DNA of 64,000 nucleotides from Mesoterricola sediminis (GCF_030295425.1 NZ_AP027081.1:1860001-1924000); one strand, 5' to 3'; shown: positions 15,212 through 24,353, counted from the first letter of the stretch. A program made the numbers and translations. The notes: a model not told the origin generated them from the sequence alone.

Positions 15212-16806
15212 GGGGCGGTCTCCGGGGGCCAGAGGGGCAGGTCGGCCGTGAAGCGGGCGCCGCCCCCGGGGGCGTTCTCCAGGGCCACGGTGCCCCCCAG
15301 GGCCTCCGCGGCGCGCCGGGCGTTGAAGAGGCCGAAGCCCCGGCCGGGGCCCTTGGTGGACGCGCCCTTGGCGAAGCAGTCCACCGGGGGGAGGCCGGGG
15401 CCCGAATCCAGGACCGTCACGCGCAGGCGGCCGTCTTCCACGGCCAGGTCCACGGCGATCTCCCGGCGCGCGGCGCCCTCGAGGGCCTCCACCGCGTTCT
15501 CCAGGGCATTGCCCAGCAGGGTGACCAGGTGATGGGTGGCCTGGGGGGAGGGCAGGGCGGGCACCCGGGTGTCGCAGGCGAGGCGCATGGCCACGCCCCG
15601 CTCCCGGGCGGCGCTGAACCGGGCCAGAAGGAATCCGGCCAGAACCGGGTCCTTGATGGCCCCGGTGACCTCGCCCACCTCCCCCTGGAAGCGGTCGCCC
15701 AGGTCCGTGACGTAGGCGGCCAGACGATCATGCTCGCCCAGGCGCAGGAGCCCGAGAATGACATGCAGGCGGTTCATGAATTCATGGGTCTGGGCCCGGA
15801 GGGCATCGGCGTACAGGCGGGCCCCCGTGAGTTGCTCCGCGAGGCGCTGGGCCTCGGAGCGCTCCCGGAAGAGGGCCACGGCGCCGACCACCCGGCCCTC
15901 CACCGTCACCGGCGCCCGGTCCACCAGGAGGTCGAGGCCGTTCACCTGGAGATCGACGCCCCGTTCGGGCAGGCCCGTCGCCAGCACCCGGGCGAGGCCC
16001 CCGTCCTGGACCGTGTCCAGGCCCGCCAGGGCGAAGATGCGCTCGGCCTCCTCGTTCACCACCGTCGTCCGCATGTCCCGGTCCACGGCCAGGATGCCCT
16101 CCCGGGCGGACTGCACGATGGCGGTGCGCTGGTGCAGCAGGGCCGCGATCTCGGCGGGCTCCATGCCCAGCAGGATGCGCCGCACCTGGCCCGCCAGGAG
16201 GTAGGCCCCCGCGGCGCCGGCGGCGAAGCCGGCCGCCAACCCCGCGAGGATGAGGCGCCGGACCCCGTGCAGGTGGGTGTCCACCCCCCGCAGCAGGACC
16301 CCCGCGGCCACCGCCCCCACCTGGCGCCCGTCCCGGTCCCGCACGGGCGCGAAGACCCGCAGGGCCGGGCCCAGGGTGCCCTTGGCCACGGAGGCGTAGG
16401 TGCGGCCCTCGTAGACCCCCGCCTCGTCCCCGCCCTGGAAGCGGTCCCCGATGCGGGCCGGGTTGGGGTGGGAGACCCGGGTGTGGTTCATGTCCAGGAC
16501 CACGAGGTAGTCGATGCCCGTCTCCTGCCGGGTCCGGTCCGCGAAGGCCTGCACCGCGGCGCGGTCCCCCCGGCCCGCCAGGGCCTCCACCACGTCCCGG
16601 TTGCCGGCGGCGAGGAGGGCCACCATCCGGGCCTTCTCCGCGAGGGTCTCCCGGGTGCGGGCCTCGATGCGCCAGCTGACGAGCAGGCCTGTCACCAGGA
16701 GCGCCACCAGCACCGTGGCCCCGGCGAGGAGCAGGATGCGGGTGCGCAGGCGCAGGCTGGTCGGGAGAAGGGGCATGGGGGCCGGAAGCAGGGGCTTTCC
16801 GAGCAT
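15208..16806 (-). CDS. Sensor histidine kinase, DcuS/CitA type
   Basis: Membrane sensor kinase of about 532 residues. It has a first transmembrane helix (about 25-46) and a periplasmic PAS-like sensor domain with [18 protein letters not shown], a motif strongly typical of CitA/DcuS. A second helix, a cytoplasmic PAS domain, a SpoOB-like dimerisation helix with [13 protein letters not shown] and a HATPase domain with DSGPGLP follow. The exact start is uncertain: ATG 16806 or ATG 16776, neither with a clear ribosome site. It probably senses a C4-dicarboxylate or citrate and phosphorylates the overlapping response regulator. Confidence 0.88.
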   Translation of the reverse strand: MLGKPLLPAPMPLLPTSLRLRTRILLLAGATVLVALLVTGLLVSWRIEARTRETLAEKARMVALLAAGNRDVVEALAGRGDRAAVQAFADRTRQETGIDYLVVLDMNHTRVSHPNPARIGDRFQGGDEAGVYEGRTYASVAKGTLGPALRVFAPVRDRDGRQVGAVAAGVLLRGVDTHLHGVRRLILAGLAAGFAAGAAGAYLLAGQVRRILLGMEPAEIAALLHQRTAIVQSAREGILAVDRDMRTTVVNEEAERIFALAGLDTVQDGGLARVLATGLPERGVDLQVNGLDLLVDRAPVTVEGRVVGAVALFRERSEAQRLAEQLTGARLYADALRAQTHEFMNRLHVILGLLRLGEHDRLAAYVTDLGDRFQGEVGEVTGAIKDPVLAGFLLARFSAARERGVAMRLACDTRVPALPSPQATHHLVTLLGNALENAVEALEGAARREIAVDLAVEDGRLRVTVLDSGPGLPPVDCFAKGASTKGPGRGFGLFNARRAAEALGGTVALENAPGGGARFTADLPLWPPETAP

Positions 16807-16888
16807 ACCATCCGCCCGCGGCGGCCCCTTCACCCCTTCGTCACGCCGGCCGGACCCCGGCCATGGGATGATTTCCCTGGAGGCGCCC

Positions 16889-17350
16889 ATGGCCCAGACC
16901 GAGATCCCCCTTGGCAAACGCAAGCGGATCGCCCTCGTGGCCCACGATCACAAGAAGCCCGACCTGCTGGCCTGGGTGGAGTTCAACAAGGACCTGCTGC
17001 TGCGGCACGAGCTCTACGCCACGGGCACCACAGGCACCCTCCTGGAGGAGATGCTGGGCCCCGTGGTGACCAAGCTCTTCAGCGGCCCCCTGGGCGGCGA
17101 CCTCCAGATCGGCGCCAAGATCGCCGAGGGGGAGATCGATGTGCTGGTCTTCTTCTGGGACCCCCTGGAGCCCGCCCCCCACGATCCCGACGTCAAGGCC
17201 CTGCTGCGGGTCGCCGCGGTGTGGAACATCCCCGTGGCCTGCAACCGCACGAGCGCCGACTTCATCATCAGCTCGCCCCTCATGGACGAGACCTATGCCC
17301 GTCTCGTCCCCGACTACCAGGACCACCGGGACCGCCTCAAGCGGGGGTGA
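16889..17350 (+). CDS. mgsA: Methylglyoxal synthase
   Basis: Converts dihydroxyacetone phosphate to methylglyoxal and phosphate, a bypass of lower glycolysis. The 153-residue product has VAHDHKK (18-23), TGTTG (45-49), the catalytic Asp71 in [10 protein letters not shown] and His98 in PAPHDPD, all in family positions. GGAGG lies just before the ATG. It is divergent from the sensor kinase gene and stands alone on its strand. The identification is firm. Confidence 0.94.
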   Translation: MAQTEIPLGKRKRIALVAHDHKKPDLLAWVEFNKDLLLRHELYATGTTGTLLEEMLGPVVTKLFSGPLGGDLQIGAKIAEGEIDVLVFFWDPLEPAPHDPDVKALLRVAAVWNIPVACNRTSADFIISSPLMDETYARLVPDYQDHRDRLKRG

Positions 17351-17355
17351 CGCCC

Positions 17356-17386
17356 CCGCCGGCCGGGAAGCCCTCAGGGCCGGCGG
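17356..17386. terminator. GC hairpin between mgsA and M28 peptidase
   Basis: CCGCCGGCC (17356-17364) and GGCCGGCGG (17378-17386) are exact inverted arms with a 13-base loop. It lies 5 bases after the mgsA stop and overlaps the end of the convergent gene. No T-run is present. Confidence 0.4.
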
Positions 17387-18930
17387 ACCCAGGTCGGGCG
17401 GGCGGGGGTGTCGGCCACGAGGCGGCCCAGGTCCAGGATGAACTGGGCCTGCTGGACCATGCCGCGCAGGTCCCAGGCGGGGTCGTAGCGGTCGGCGGGG
17501 CGATGGTAGCGGTCCAGGTAGGTCCGGGCCTTGGCGCGGGAGGCCTCCGGGTCGTGGACGTAGTCCCGCTGCCCGGCGAGGCTGAAGCCGGGGCTCAGGG
17601 CGGGGATGCCGGCGCGGACGAAGGGGTCGTGGTCGCTGCGGAAGAAGAGCCCCTGCACGTCGGGTTCGGGCGCGCGCAGGCGCATGCCCAGGCGGGCAGC
17701 GGCCCTGCGGCCCAGGTCCAGGAGGGTGCTGCGCTCGCCGCCCAGGAACTCGATGTCCCGGGCCGGGCCCACCCAGTTGAGGCTCTCCAGGTTCAGGTCG
17801 GCGACGGTGCGCTCCAGGGGCCACAGGGGCGCGCGCACGTAGCCTTCGGCGCCCAGGAGGCCCTGCTCCTCGCCGCAGGTGAAGAGGAAGATCTGGGTGC
17901 GCCGGGCGGGGTGGCCCACGGAGGCCTGGGCGATGGCCAGGAGGGCGCCGACGGCGCTGGCGTTGTCCACGGCGCCGTTGATGATGACGCCGTCCTGGAT
18001 GCCCAGGTGATCCCAGTGGGCGGAATAGACGACGGCCTCCTCCCGCAGGTCGGTGCCCGGGAGGCGGGCCGCCACGTTGTACTGGGGGAAGGTCCGGACC
18101 TGGGTCTCGAGGGTGGCGTCGGCCGTGGCGGCCAGGGCCACGGGCCGGAAGGCCCGGGTGGCGGCCGCGGCGCGGAGGGCGTCCAGATCCTGGCCGGCCG
18201 AGGCCAGGAGGCGGCGGGCGAAGGCCTCGGTGATCCAGCCCTGGACGGGGCAGCCCGGTTGGCCCGAAGCCACCCGGAACTTCTCCCCGCGGAAGCCGGC
18301 GGCGACCACGGACCAGTCGTAGGTGGCGCTCTCGGTGGTGTGGATGAGGAGGACGCCGGCGGCCCCGCGCCGGGCGGCCTGCTCGAACTTGGTGGTCCAG
18401 CGGCCGTGGCGGGTGAGCCCCGCGCCGTCGAAGCGCCCCGGCTCGCCGGCGGTGGGCGGGGGATCGTTGGCCAGCATCACCAGGAGCCGGCCCCGGCAAT
18501 CGGCGCCCTTGTAGTCGTCCCAGCGCTCCTCGGGGGCCTCGACGCCGTAGCCCACGAAGAGCACGGGGGCCGAGAAGGCCGCGCGGGCCGCGCCGTCGCC
18601 GCTGGCGAAGACGATGTCGGCGCCGGCCGCGGGGCGGAGGTCGGCTCCGCCGGCGCGGAAGGCGACGGAGCTGCGGTCCATGAGGGTGCGGGCGCCCAGC
18701 ACGTCGATGCGCTGGCGGTAGCCGTCGCCGGCCACGGGCCGCAGGCCCAGGGCCCGCAGCTGCGCCTCCAGGTAGGCCACGGCGAGGTCGCCCCCGCGCT
18801 GGCCGGTGCCGCGGCCCTCCAGGAGGTCGTCGGCGAGGAAGGCCATGTGGGCGCGGATGGGCGCCTCCTTCACCTCGGGCCGCGCCGCGGGGAGGAGGGC
18901 GCAGGCCAGGAGCGCCGCGAGGGCCCTCAC
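17374..18930 (-). CDS. M28-family zinc peptidase, secreted
   Basis: Exported aminopeptidase-like metallopeptidase of about 518 residues. A hydrophobic signal peptide is followed by a protease-associated (PA) domain insertion (about 110-250) and the M28 catalytic domain. Zinc ligands are visible in SAHWDHLG, AVDNAS and CGEEQG, with a late His in DRYHRPAD. The start at GTG 18930 overlaps the tsaC stop (GTGA); a GTG at 18939 is the alternative. It probably degrades peptides in the periplasm or outside. Its place at the end of the Nudix-tsaC run seems incidental. Confidence 0.87.
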   Translation of the reverse strand: MRALAALLACALLPAARPEVKEAPIRAHMAFLADDLLEGRGTGQRGGDLAVAYLEAQLRALGLRPVAGDGYRQRIDVLGARTLMDRSSVAFRAGGADLRPAAGADIVFASGDGAARAAFSAPVLFVGYGVEAPEERWDDYKGADCRGRLLVMLANDPPPTAGEPGRFDGAGLTRHGRWTTKFEQAARRGAAGVLLIHTTESATYDWSVVAAGFRGEKFRVASGQPGCPVQGWITEAFARRLLASAGQDLDALRAAAATRAFRPVALAATADATLETQVRTFPQYNVAARLPGTDLREEAVVYSAHWDHLGIQDGVIINGAVDNASAVGALLAIAQASVGHPARRTQIFLFTCGEEQGLLGAEGYVRAPLWPLERTVADLNLESLNWVGPARDIEFLGGERSTLLDLGRRAAARLGMRLRAPEPDVQGLFFRSDHDPFVRAGIPALSPGFSLAGQRDYVHDPEASRAKARTYLDRYHRPADRYDPAWDLRGMVQQAQFILDLGRLVADTPARPTWVRRP

Positions 18931-19529
18931 AGGGGCCACGCGCCCGCGCCCTGGCGCAGGAGGGCGGGCTCCTCGCCGGAGAGGTCCACCACGGTGGAGG
19001 CCAGGCCCGCGGGATCGCCGCAGTCCACCACCAGGTCGAGGAGGTGCCCCAGCTCCTCCTGGATCTCCCAGGAGGTCTGGAGGGGCTCCTGGCCGGCCAG
19101 GTTGCAGCTGGTGGTGATGATGGGCTCGCCCACGAGGCGGGTGATGGCCCGGCAGAAGGTGTGGTCGGGGATGCGCAGGCCCACCGTGTGCTTGTTCTGG
19201 AGGTAGCGCGGCACCTCCCGGCTGCAGGGGAGCACGGCGGTGTAGGGGCCCGGGAACATCTGCTTGAGGATGCGGAAGGTGGGCGTCTCCAGGTGGCGCG
19301 TGTAGCGGCAGAGCATCTCCATGTCGGAGCAGAGGATGCTCATGGGCTTCTTGGGATCGCGGCCCTTCATGGCGTGGATGCGGTCCACCGCCTTCTTCCG
19401 GCTCACGAGGCAGCCCAGGCCGTAGAGGGTGTCCGTGGGGTAGGCGATGACGCCGTCGCGGGAGAGGATCTCGGCCACCTGCTCCAGGTGGCGCTGCTGA
19501 GGGTTGACGGGGTGCAGGGAGAGGATCAT
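18927..19529 (-). CDS. tsaC: L-threonylcarbamoyladenylate synthase (Sua5/YciO/YrdC family)
   Basis: Makes threonylcarbamoyl-AMP for the t6A modification of tRNAs decoding ANN codons. The 200-residue product has the YrdC fold with YPTDTLYGLG near residue 31 and HAMKGRDPKKPMSIL, the nucleotide-binding motif. The length is that of the short TsaC/YciO form without the Sua5 C-terminal domain. YciO-like paralogues have weak activity, so the exact role depends on whether another tsaC exists. It overlaps the Nudix gene upstream (ATGA) and the M28 gene downstream (GTGA). Confidence 0.85.
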   Translation of the reverse strand: MILSLHPVNPQQRHLEQVAEILSRDGVIAYPTDTLYGLGCLVSRKKAVDRIHAMKGRDPKKPMSILCSDMEMLCRYTRHLETPTFRILKQMFPGPYTAVLPCSREVPRYLQNKHTVGLRIPDHTFCRAITRLVGEPIITTSCNLAGQEPLQTSWEIQEELGHLLDLVVDCGDPAGLASTVVDLSGEEPALLRQGAGAWPL

Positions 19530-20203
19530 GGCCTCTCCAGGTTACTCCAGCGGGCCCGGCCCGGGGCGGGGTCCCGGTCGGGGCGCTGGAAGAACCGCTC
19601 GGCGAGGGCCGGGTCCAGGGCGGCGGAAACGCCCGCCCGCCGGGCCTGGAGGGCCAGGATCGCGGTGACCGTGAGGCTGTCGCTGATCTCGCCGTGGAGG
19701 ATCCGCGCCGCGCAGGCCGCGAAGGGCTCGCGGACGCAGGCCAGCTCCTCGGTGTCGTCGAAATCCGTGCCCCCGGGGGCCGCGGAGAGGCCGGTGGCGA
19801 GGAAGAGGAAGGCCTCCTCGTCCGTGCAGGCGTTGCTCGTGTGGAGGAAGGCCAGGGGCTCCCATTGGGCGGCCTCGAGGCCGGCCTCCTCGCGGAGCTC
19901 CCTGCGGATGGCCTCGAAGGGGGTCTCCTCCTCGAGGCCGCCGCCCTCCACGATCTCCCAGCTGTAGCGCTCCAGGGGGTACCGCCACTGGCCCACGAGG
20001 ACGACGCGGTCCTCGTCGTCCAGGGCCAGCACGCCGCAGGCGGTGCGCCGGAAGCCCACGACGCCGTACTGGCTCTCGCCGCCGCTGCGGTGCCGCACGT
20101 GGTCCACGCGCAGGCGGACCCAGGGGGAGTCGAAGACCGGACGGCTGGATTCCCGGGTGAAGGGATTGGGCCGGGCGGGGACGGGCAGGGGCGGCAGGTG
20201 CAT
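19526..20203 (-). CDS. Nudix hydrolase (ADP-ribose pyrophosphatase-like)
   Basis: Predicted cytoplasmic diphosphatase of 225 residues. The Nudix box reads G-x5-E-x7-REL-x-EEAG within GGLEEETPFEAIRRELREEAG, fully canonical. The VGFRRTACGVLALD and QWRYPLERYSWEIVEGG strands before the box resemble ADP-ribose pyrophosphatases. ATG 20203 is preceded by GGGAG at proper spacing; a TTG at 20224 is the alternative. The C-terminal ~60 residues are longer than in typical ADPRases. Confidence 0.85.
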   Translation of the reverse strand: MHLPPLPVPARPNPFTRESSRPVFDSPWVRLRVDHVRHRSGGESQYGVVGFRRTACGVLALDDEDRVVLVGQWRYPLERYSWEIVEGGGLEEETPFEAIRRELREEAGLEAAQWEPLAFLHTSNACTDEEAFLFLATGLSAAPGGTDFDDTEELACVREPFAACAARILHGEISDSLTVTAILALQARRAGVSAALDPALAERFFQRPDRDPAPGRARWSNLERP

Positions 20204-20221
20204 GGGTGCTCCCTGAAACGG

Positions 20222-20250
20222 CAAGCGCCCGCTGCGAGAGCGGGCGCTTG
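20222..20250 (-). terminator. Hairpin after rpsO
   Basis: CAAGCGCCCGCT (20222-20233) and its exact complement (20239-20250) form a 12-bp stem with a 5-base loop, 21 bases after the rpsO stop. Only a short T-rich stretch follows on the minus strand (CCGTTTCAG), so it is a weak intrinsic terminator or a processing site before the Nudix gene. Confidence 0.6.
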
Positions 20251-20271
20251 GGCGATGAACCGGGTTTCAGC

Positions 20272-20541
20272 CTAGCGGCGGAGGCCCAGGCGCTCGATGA
20301 GCGAGGCGTAGCGGGCCTTGTCCTTGCGGCGGAGGTAGTCCAGCAGGCGGCGGCGCTGGCCGACCATGATCATGAGGCCGCGGCGGCTGTGGTAGTCCTT
20401 GGCGTGCACCTTGAAGTGCTCGGTCAGGTCGTTGATGCGCTTGGTCAGCAGGGCCACCTGCACCTCGGGCGAACCGGTGTCGGTGTCGTGCTGCTTGTAG
20501 TCTTCGATGATGATCTTCTTCTGCTCGATGTTCAGGGCCAT
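20272..20541 (-). CDS. rpsO: 30S ribosomal protein S15
   Basis: Primary 16S rRNA-binding protein of the small subunit platform. The 89-residue product is the exact family length, with [28 protein letters not shown] and the [11 protein letters not shown] segment. AAAGGAG lies a few bases before ATG 20541. In many genomes pnp follows rpsO; here a hairpin and a Nudix gene follow instead. The 94-base spacer to tRNA-Leu is likely to hold its leader. Confidence 0.97.
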   Translation of the reverse strand: MALNIEQKKIIIEDYKQHDTDTGSPEVQVALLTKRINDLTEHFKVHAKDYHSRRGLMIMVGQRRRLLDYLRRKDKARYASLIERLGLRR

Positions 20542-20635
20542 GGCTGGCTCCTTTTGGGGAAGCGTCCCGTCACCTGCGAGCCAGCCCCCAGCCGGCTTCG
20601 CGGTCAAGTCCGGAAGACCCGGACGGTGTCAAGAT

Positions 20636-20722
20636 TGGTGCGGATAGAGGGACTCGAACCCCCACGACCGTAAAGCCACTAGTACCTGAAACTAGCGCGT
20701 CTACCAATTCCGCCATATCCGC
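20636..20722 (-). tRNA. tRNA-Leu (anticodon CAG)
   Basis: An 87-base class II tRNA on the minus strand with CCA encoded. The acceptor stem GCGGATA pairs with TATCCGC. The D-arm, the anticodon stem CTAGT/ACTAG with loop TTCAGGT (anticodon CAG), a variable arm around TGGCTTTACGGTCG and a T-arm with GGTTCGAGTCC are all present. It decodes CUG, by far the commonest leucine codon in this GC-rich window. No integrase gene or duplicated 3' end is next to it. Confidence 0.95.
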
Positions 20723-20810
20723 AGTGCGCTGTCCGCCCTCAAGCGTCCAATGTCGCGCGAAATTCAATGGTAGCCCGGGTTGCGCCCGGAGGCAAGCCAA
20801 AAAAAACGCC

Positions 20811-21269
20811 TCACCACTCCCGGTACGGCTTCCCGTTGGAGCCGGTGCCCGTGGAGAGGCTGTACACGTCGAAGACGTTGCCGCCGCCCCAGCTCGAGCT
20901 GCCGGGGTCGTCGGACAGGCTGCGCAGGCCCCACTCGGACTTGCCGGTCATGGGATCGACGGGGATCCGGCGCAGGAAGCGCATCTTGGCGTCCTTGCCC
21001 ATCACCGGCGCGCCTTCCACGAGGATCTCGAGGCTTTCGGGGTAGCCGTTGTTCTCCGCGGGGGGCGCCTTGATCTTCTTCTGGTCCGCCATGTCCTTGT
21101 AGGAGTCGATGGCGGTGCGCATCTCGCGCAGGGTCCGGCGCAGCTCCAGCTCCCGCTGGCGGCGGACGCCGTTCTTGGCCATGGGCACCACCGCGGAGGC
21201 GAGGATCACCAGCACGGTCGCGGTGACCAGCATCTCCAGGAGGGTGAAGCCGCGCTGACGGAGGGTCAT
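20811..21269 (-). CDS. Type II secretion/type IV pilus pseudopilin (GspG-like)
   Basis: Prepilin-like protein of 152 residues. The short leader ends at Gly7, followed by the mature N-terminus FTLLEMLVTATVLVILAS with Glu at mature position 5, the class III signal cleaved by prepilin peptidase. The later LRRIPVDPMTGKSEWGLRS segment is characteristic of GspG-type major pseudopilins. It is the last gene of the pilMNOPQ/gsp-like operon and overlaps the secretin stop (ATGA). Expected in the inner membrane and then a periplasmic pseudopilus. Confidence 0.85.
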   Translation of the reverse strand: MTLRQRGFTLLEMLVTATVLVILASAVVPMAKNGVRRQRELELRRTLREMRTAIDSYKDMADQKKIKAPPAENNGYPESLEILVEGAPVMGKDAKMRFLRRIPVDPMTGKSEWGLRSLSDDPGSSSWGGGNVFDVYSLSTGTGSNGKPYREW

Positions 21270-23680
21270 TGGATGGTGACGAGGGCGTTGACGACCCGGG
21301 CCGGGATCGGGTTGGTCCCGACCAGGTAGCGGCCCTCCTGGATGAGGACGGTGGCCTTGCCGGGCTCCAGGGCCTCCAGATCCAGGGTGGCGAAGGTGCC
21401 GCTGTCGGTGGCGCCGCCGGGCCGGGTGAAGGTGAGGGTGAGGGTCCCGTCCTGGCTGGCCTGCTGGAGCTTGCCGCCCTCGGCCGTGAGGAAGTCGCCG
21501 GCGGTGACGCCGAGAACCTTGAGGCGGGGGTCCACCTTGATGGAGAGGGTGCCGCTGGTGAGGCCCTGGGCCCCGCTCGCGAAGAGGGTGAGGCCCACCC
21601 GCTGGCCCTTGGTGGTGTCGGTGGAGAGGGGGGTCAGGAAGAACACCAGGGGGCTCTCCTGGGCGTCCGCCTGGGCCGCCGCGGGTTGGGCCGCCGGCTG
21701 GGCGGCGGGCGCGGGCGCCTCGGTGGGGGTCGGCTGCTGGGAGGCGGCCGGCTGCGGCGTGGCGGGCGGGGGCGTGGCGGGCTGGGGCGTGGCCGGCTGA
21801 GGCACCGCCGGCTTTGGCGCGGCCGGCTGGGGCGTCGGGGACGACGGGGCGGCGGGCGGCTGGGGCGCGGGCTTCACCGGGGCGGCCTCATCCACCAGGC
21901 CGGAGGGGAGGGGGCGCTTCTCGGGCTTGGGGGCGAAGGGCTTGGAGGCGCTGGGGGCCTGGTCCGGATCGAAGGGGCCGAAGTCCTCCTCGCCCAGGTC
22001 GGGCTTGCGCACGATCACGGCGCGCAGGGAGAGGATGACGTCCGTGCGGCTCTTGTCCTTCTTGTTGCTGCCCAGGAGCTTGCCGAGGATGGGGATGTCC
22101 GTGATGCCCCAGATGCCCTGGAGGCTCTTGGTCTCGTCCTCCTTGAGGAGGCCGCCGAACACCGCCGTCTCGCCGTCCCGCAGGCGGGCCGAAGTCTTGA
22201 TGATGCGCTGGCCCAGGTCGGGGCGGCCCGGGGTGGAGCCGGCCTTCAGGGTCTTGATCTCGGACTCGAGGTCCACGGTGATGTCGCCGTTGAAGTGGAC
22301 GCGGGGCTTCACCTTGATCTTCACGCCCACGTCCTCGTAGCTGTACTGGGTCTGGCTCGTGAGGTTGCCGCCCAGGCTCGCCAGGGCCGAGCTCGCGGCC
22401 GTGGCGGTCGAGGTGGTCGACGACCCCAGGCCGCCGATGGACGACTGGGTGGTGCTGATCTTCTCGCCGATGTTCACTTCGCCGGCCTCGCCGGAGACGA
22501 CGCGGACGTTGGGGCTCGCCAGCAGCTTGCCCTCGCCGGTGCTCTTGAGGGCGTCCAGGGCCAGGGGCGCGAACATGAACTGGAGGTCGTTCTTGGAGAT
22601 CTTGATGCCGCCCTTGTTCACGTTGGCGCCGGCGGAATTGATGTTGGTCGTGGTGGCGCCGATGCGGTAGAGGCCGCTGGCGGAGGTGTCCAGCGGGTTC
22701 ATCGTGGGCAGGAGGCCCACCTGCTCCTTGGCGGTCTCCGTCACCTCGACGAGCTCGATGTAGACGACGACCTCGGCCTTGGCCTTGTCCAGCTGGCTGA
22801 CGATGTGCTGGGCCACGGAGAGGTCGGAGGACTTGGCCTGGACGGTGATGGCGTTGAGGCGCTTGTCGATGAACACGCGCATGGTGGGCAGGATCGCGTT
22901 GAGGATCTGCCGGACGTTGTCCACCTCGGCGTTGGAGAGGTAGAAGGTCTGGATGAGCTTGTTCTCGTAGTCCGCCAGGTTCTGGGGCGTCTTCTTGAAG
23001 ACCATGATGGTGTTGGGGTCGAGCACCTTGTAGAACAGGTCGCTCTGCAGCATCAGGGTGTCCAGGATGCGCTGGAAGGTGAGGCCCCGGAGGTCGATGG
23101 AGACGCTCTGGTCCTGCGCGCTGGCGGAGCTGTGGAGGATGATGTTCACGCCGGAGTTCCTGCTGAGCTGCTGGAAGATCTCGCGCAGGCTCGTCTTGCG
23201 GGTGAAGTTCAGGTCCATGCCCTCGAGGGAGCGCGGGTTGATGGGCAGGGCGGGGCGGGTCTCGGCCTTCTGGCGCAGGGCCTCGACGCTCTCCTCCTGG
23301 GCCTCGATCTCCCGCTGGCGGGCCGCGGCCTCCTCGATGCGGTTCAGCCAGTCGACGGCCACGGCGTTGGAAGGGTCCAGGAGCACGGCGGCGGCGAGTT
23401 CGGTGCGCACCAGGGCCTCGCGGCCCTGCTTCTTGGCCTCCCGCGCCTTGGTCAGGTGGGCCTCGGCGGCCAGGGGCGCCGTCTTCCGGTAGCCGATCTT
23501 GGCCTGGTTGTTCCCGGGGTCCTTCTTCAGGATCTGGCGGTACTGGTCCAGGGCCTCCTCGTAGCGGCCCTCGTCGTAGGCCGCCTGGGCCTTGTGGAGG
23601 GCGCAGCCCAGGGCCAGGACGAGGGCCAGGGACGCCGCGAGGGACTTCGCCAGACGATCGAAGGTGGGGCGCATATGCAT
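21266..23680 (-). CDS. Secretin (GspD/PilQ-like) with C-terminal cohesin-like domain
   Basis: Outer-membrane channel subunit of about 804 residues. A lipoprotein signal ends with LALGC (Cys26). Then come TPR-like helices (about 31-135), an STN/N0-like domain (about 150-235), an N1 domain, and the secretin core with VRVVSGEAGEVNIGEKI and SARLRDGETAVFGGLLK. A proline/alanine-rich linker (about 590-680) precedes a ~120-residue cohesin-like beta domain (SGTLSIKVDPRLKVLGV). The start is ATG 23680 with GGAAGGA upstream; 23674 and 23695 are alternatives. It probably forms the outer-membrane pore for the adjoining PilMNO-like platform. Confidence 0.87.
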   Translation of the reverse strand: MHMRPTFDRLAKSLAASLALVLALGCALHKAQAAYDEGRYEEALDQYRQILKKDPGNNQAKIGYRKTAPLAAEAHLTKAREAKKQGREALVRTELAAAVLLDPSNAVAVDWLNRIEEAAARQREIEAQEESVEALRQKAETRPALPINPRSLEGMDLNFTRKTSLREIFQQLSRNSGVNIILHSSASAQDQSVSIDLRGLTFQRILDTLMLQSDLFYKVLDPNTIMVFKKTPQNLADYENKLIQTFYLSNAEVDNVRQILNAILPTMRVFIDKRLNAITVQAKSSDLSVAQHIVSQLDKAKAEVVVYIELVEVTETAKEQVGLLPTMNPLDTSASGLYRIGATTTNINSAGANVNKGGIKISKNDLQFMFAPLALDALKSTGEGKLLASPNVRVVSGEAGEVNIGEKISTTQSSIGGLGSSTTSTATAASSALASLGGNLTSQTQYSYEDVGVKIKVKPRVHFNGDITVDLESEIKTLKAGSTPGRPDLGQRIIKTSARLRDGETAVFGGLLKEDETKSLQGIWGITDIPILGKLLGSNKKDKSRTDVILSLRAVIVRKPDLGEEDFGPFDPDQAPSASKPFAPKPEKRPLPSGLVDEAAPVKPAPQPPAAPSSPTPQPAAPKPAVPQPATPQPATPPPATPQPAASQQPTPTEAPAPAAQPAAQPAAAQADAQESPLVFFLTPLSTDTTKGQRVGLTLFASGAQGLTSGTLSIKVDPRLKVLGVTAGDFLTAEGGKLQQASQDGTLTLTFTRPGGATDSGTFATLDLEALEPGKATVLIQEGRYLVGTNPIPARVVNALVTIQ

Positions 23681-23699
23681 CGTTTCCTTCCGCATGGGA

Positions 23700-24353
23700 T
23701 CAGAATTCATTGGCGGCGGTGCCGGACGCGCCGCCCCGGGGCTCGACGGCGTCGATCCGGTACTTCAGGTCGGGGAAGCGGATGTTCTGGAACTCCGCGG
23801 AGACGTCGGTGACCTTCACCAGCTTCCAGGTGGGGTTCGCCAGGGCGCCTTCGGCGAGGGTGACGGGGTCCTCGCCCTTCATGAAGGCGCCGAGCCGGCC
23901 GGCCTTCCGGGTGCCGAGGTAGCCCAGGAACCGGAGATCCTGGGGCTTGAGGGCGGTCTGCTGGGCCTTTTCCTGGGCCAGCTTGGCCGCGGCGATCTGC
24001 TCGGGCGTGGGCGGGGGGGGCGGCGGCGGCGGAGGGGGGGGAGGCGGGGGCGGCGGGGCCGGGCCATCGAAGAGGAAGAGGTCCCGGAGCATGCGCTCCT
24101 CGCTGGGGAGCTCGCCTGCCTTGTCCAGCTTGGCGAGGTCGGGCAGCTTCTGCAGTTCCCGGGCCTGCCGGTCCCCCAGGGGGATGGCGGCGCGGCGGCC
24201 CGCGGCCGGTCCGCGCCGGGGCCCCGGGCTCGCGGCGGGCCAGAGGTACCAGATCATGAGGGCCAGGGCCACCAGACCCACCTGGAGGCGGCGGTTGGTC
24301 TTGAGGTCCTGGAGCATGGCCTTGGGGTCGGTGCCCTTGATCTTCGTGCTCAT
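23700..24353 (-). CDS. GspC/PilP-like inner-membrane linker protein with polyproline run
   Basis: 217-residue protein with one transmembrane helix (about 25-40), a 16-proline run at about 104-119, and a C-terminal domain (about 140-205) of the small beta fold seen in GspC homology regions and PilP (RFLGYLG, FMKGEDPVTLAEGALANPTW). Such proteins join the inner-membrane assembly platform to the secretin. Its place between the PilO-like and secretin genes fits this. It overlaps the PilO-like gene by four bases (ATGA). Assignment rests on layout and position more than on strong motifs. Confidence 0.7.
   Translation of the reverse strand: MSTKIKGTDPKAMLQDLKTNRRLQVGLVALALMIWYLWPAASPGPRRGPAAGRRAAIPLGDRQARELQKLPDLAKLDKAGELPSEERMLRDLFLFDGPAPPPPPPPPPPPPPPPPTPEQIAAAKLAQEKAQQTALKPQDLRFLGYLGTRKAGRLGAFMKGEDPVTLAEGALANPTWKLVKVTDVSAEFQNIRFPDLKYRIDAVEPRGGASGTAANEF

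Noticed and set aside
20636-20722. tRNA-Leu as an integration site
   Set aside because: No integrase gene and no duplicated tRNA 3' end could be seen on either side.
20798-20806. T8 run on the minus strand just after the pseudopilin stop as a terminator
   Set aside because: No convincing stem lies directly before the run.
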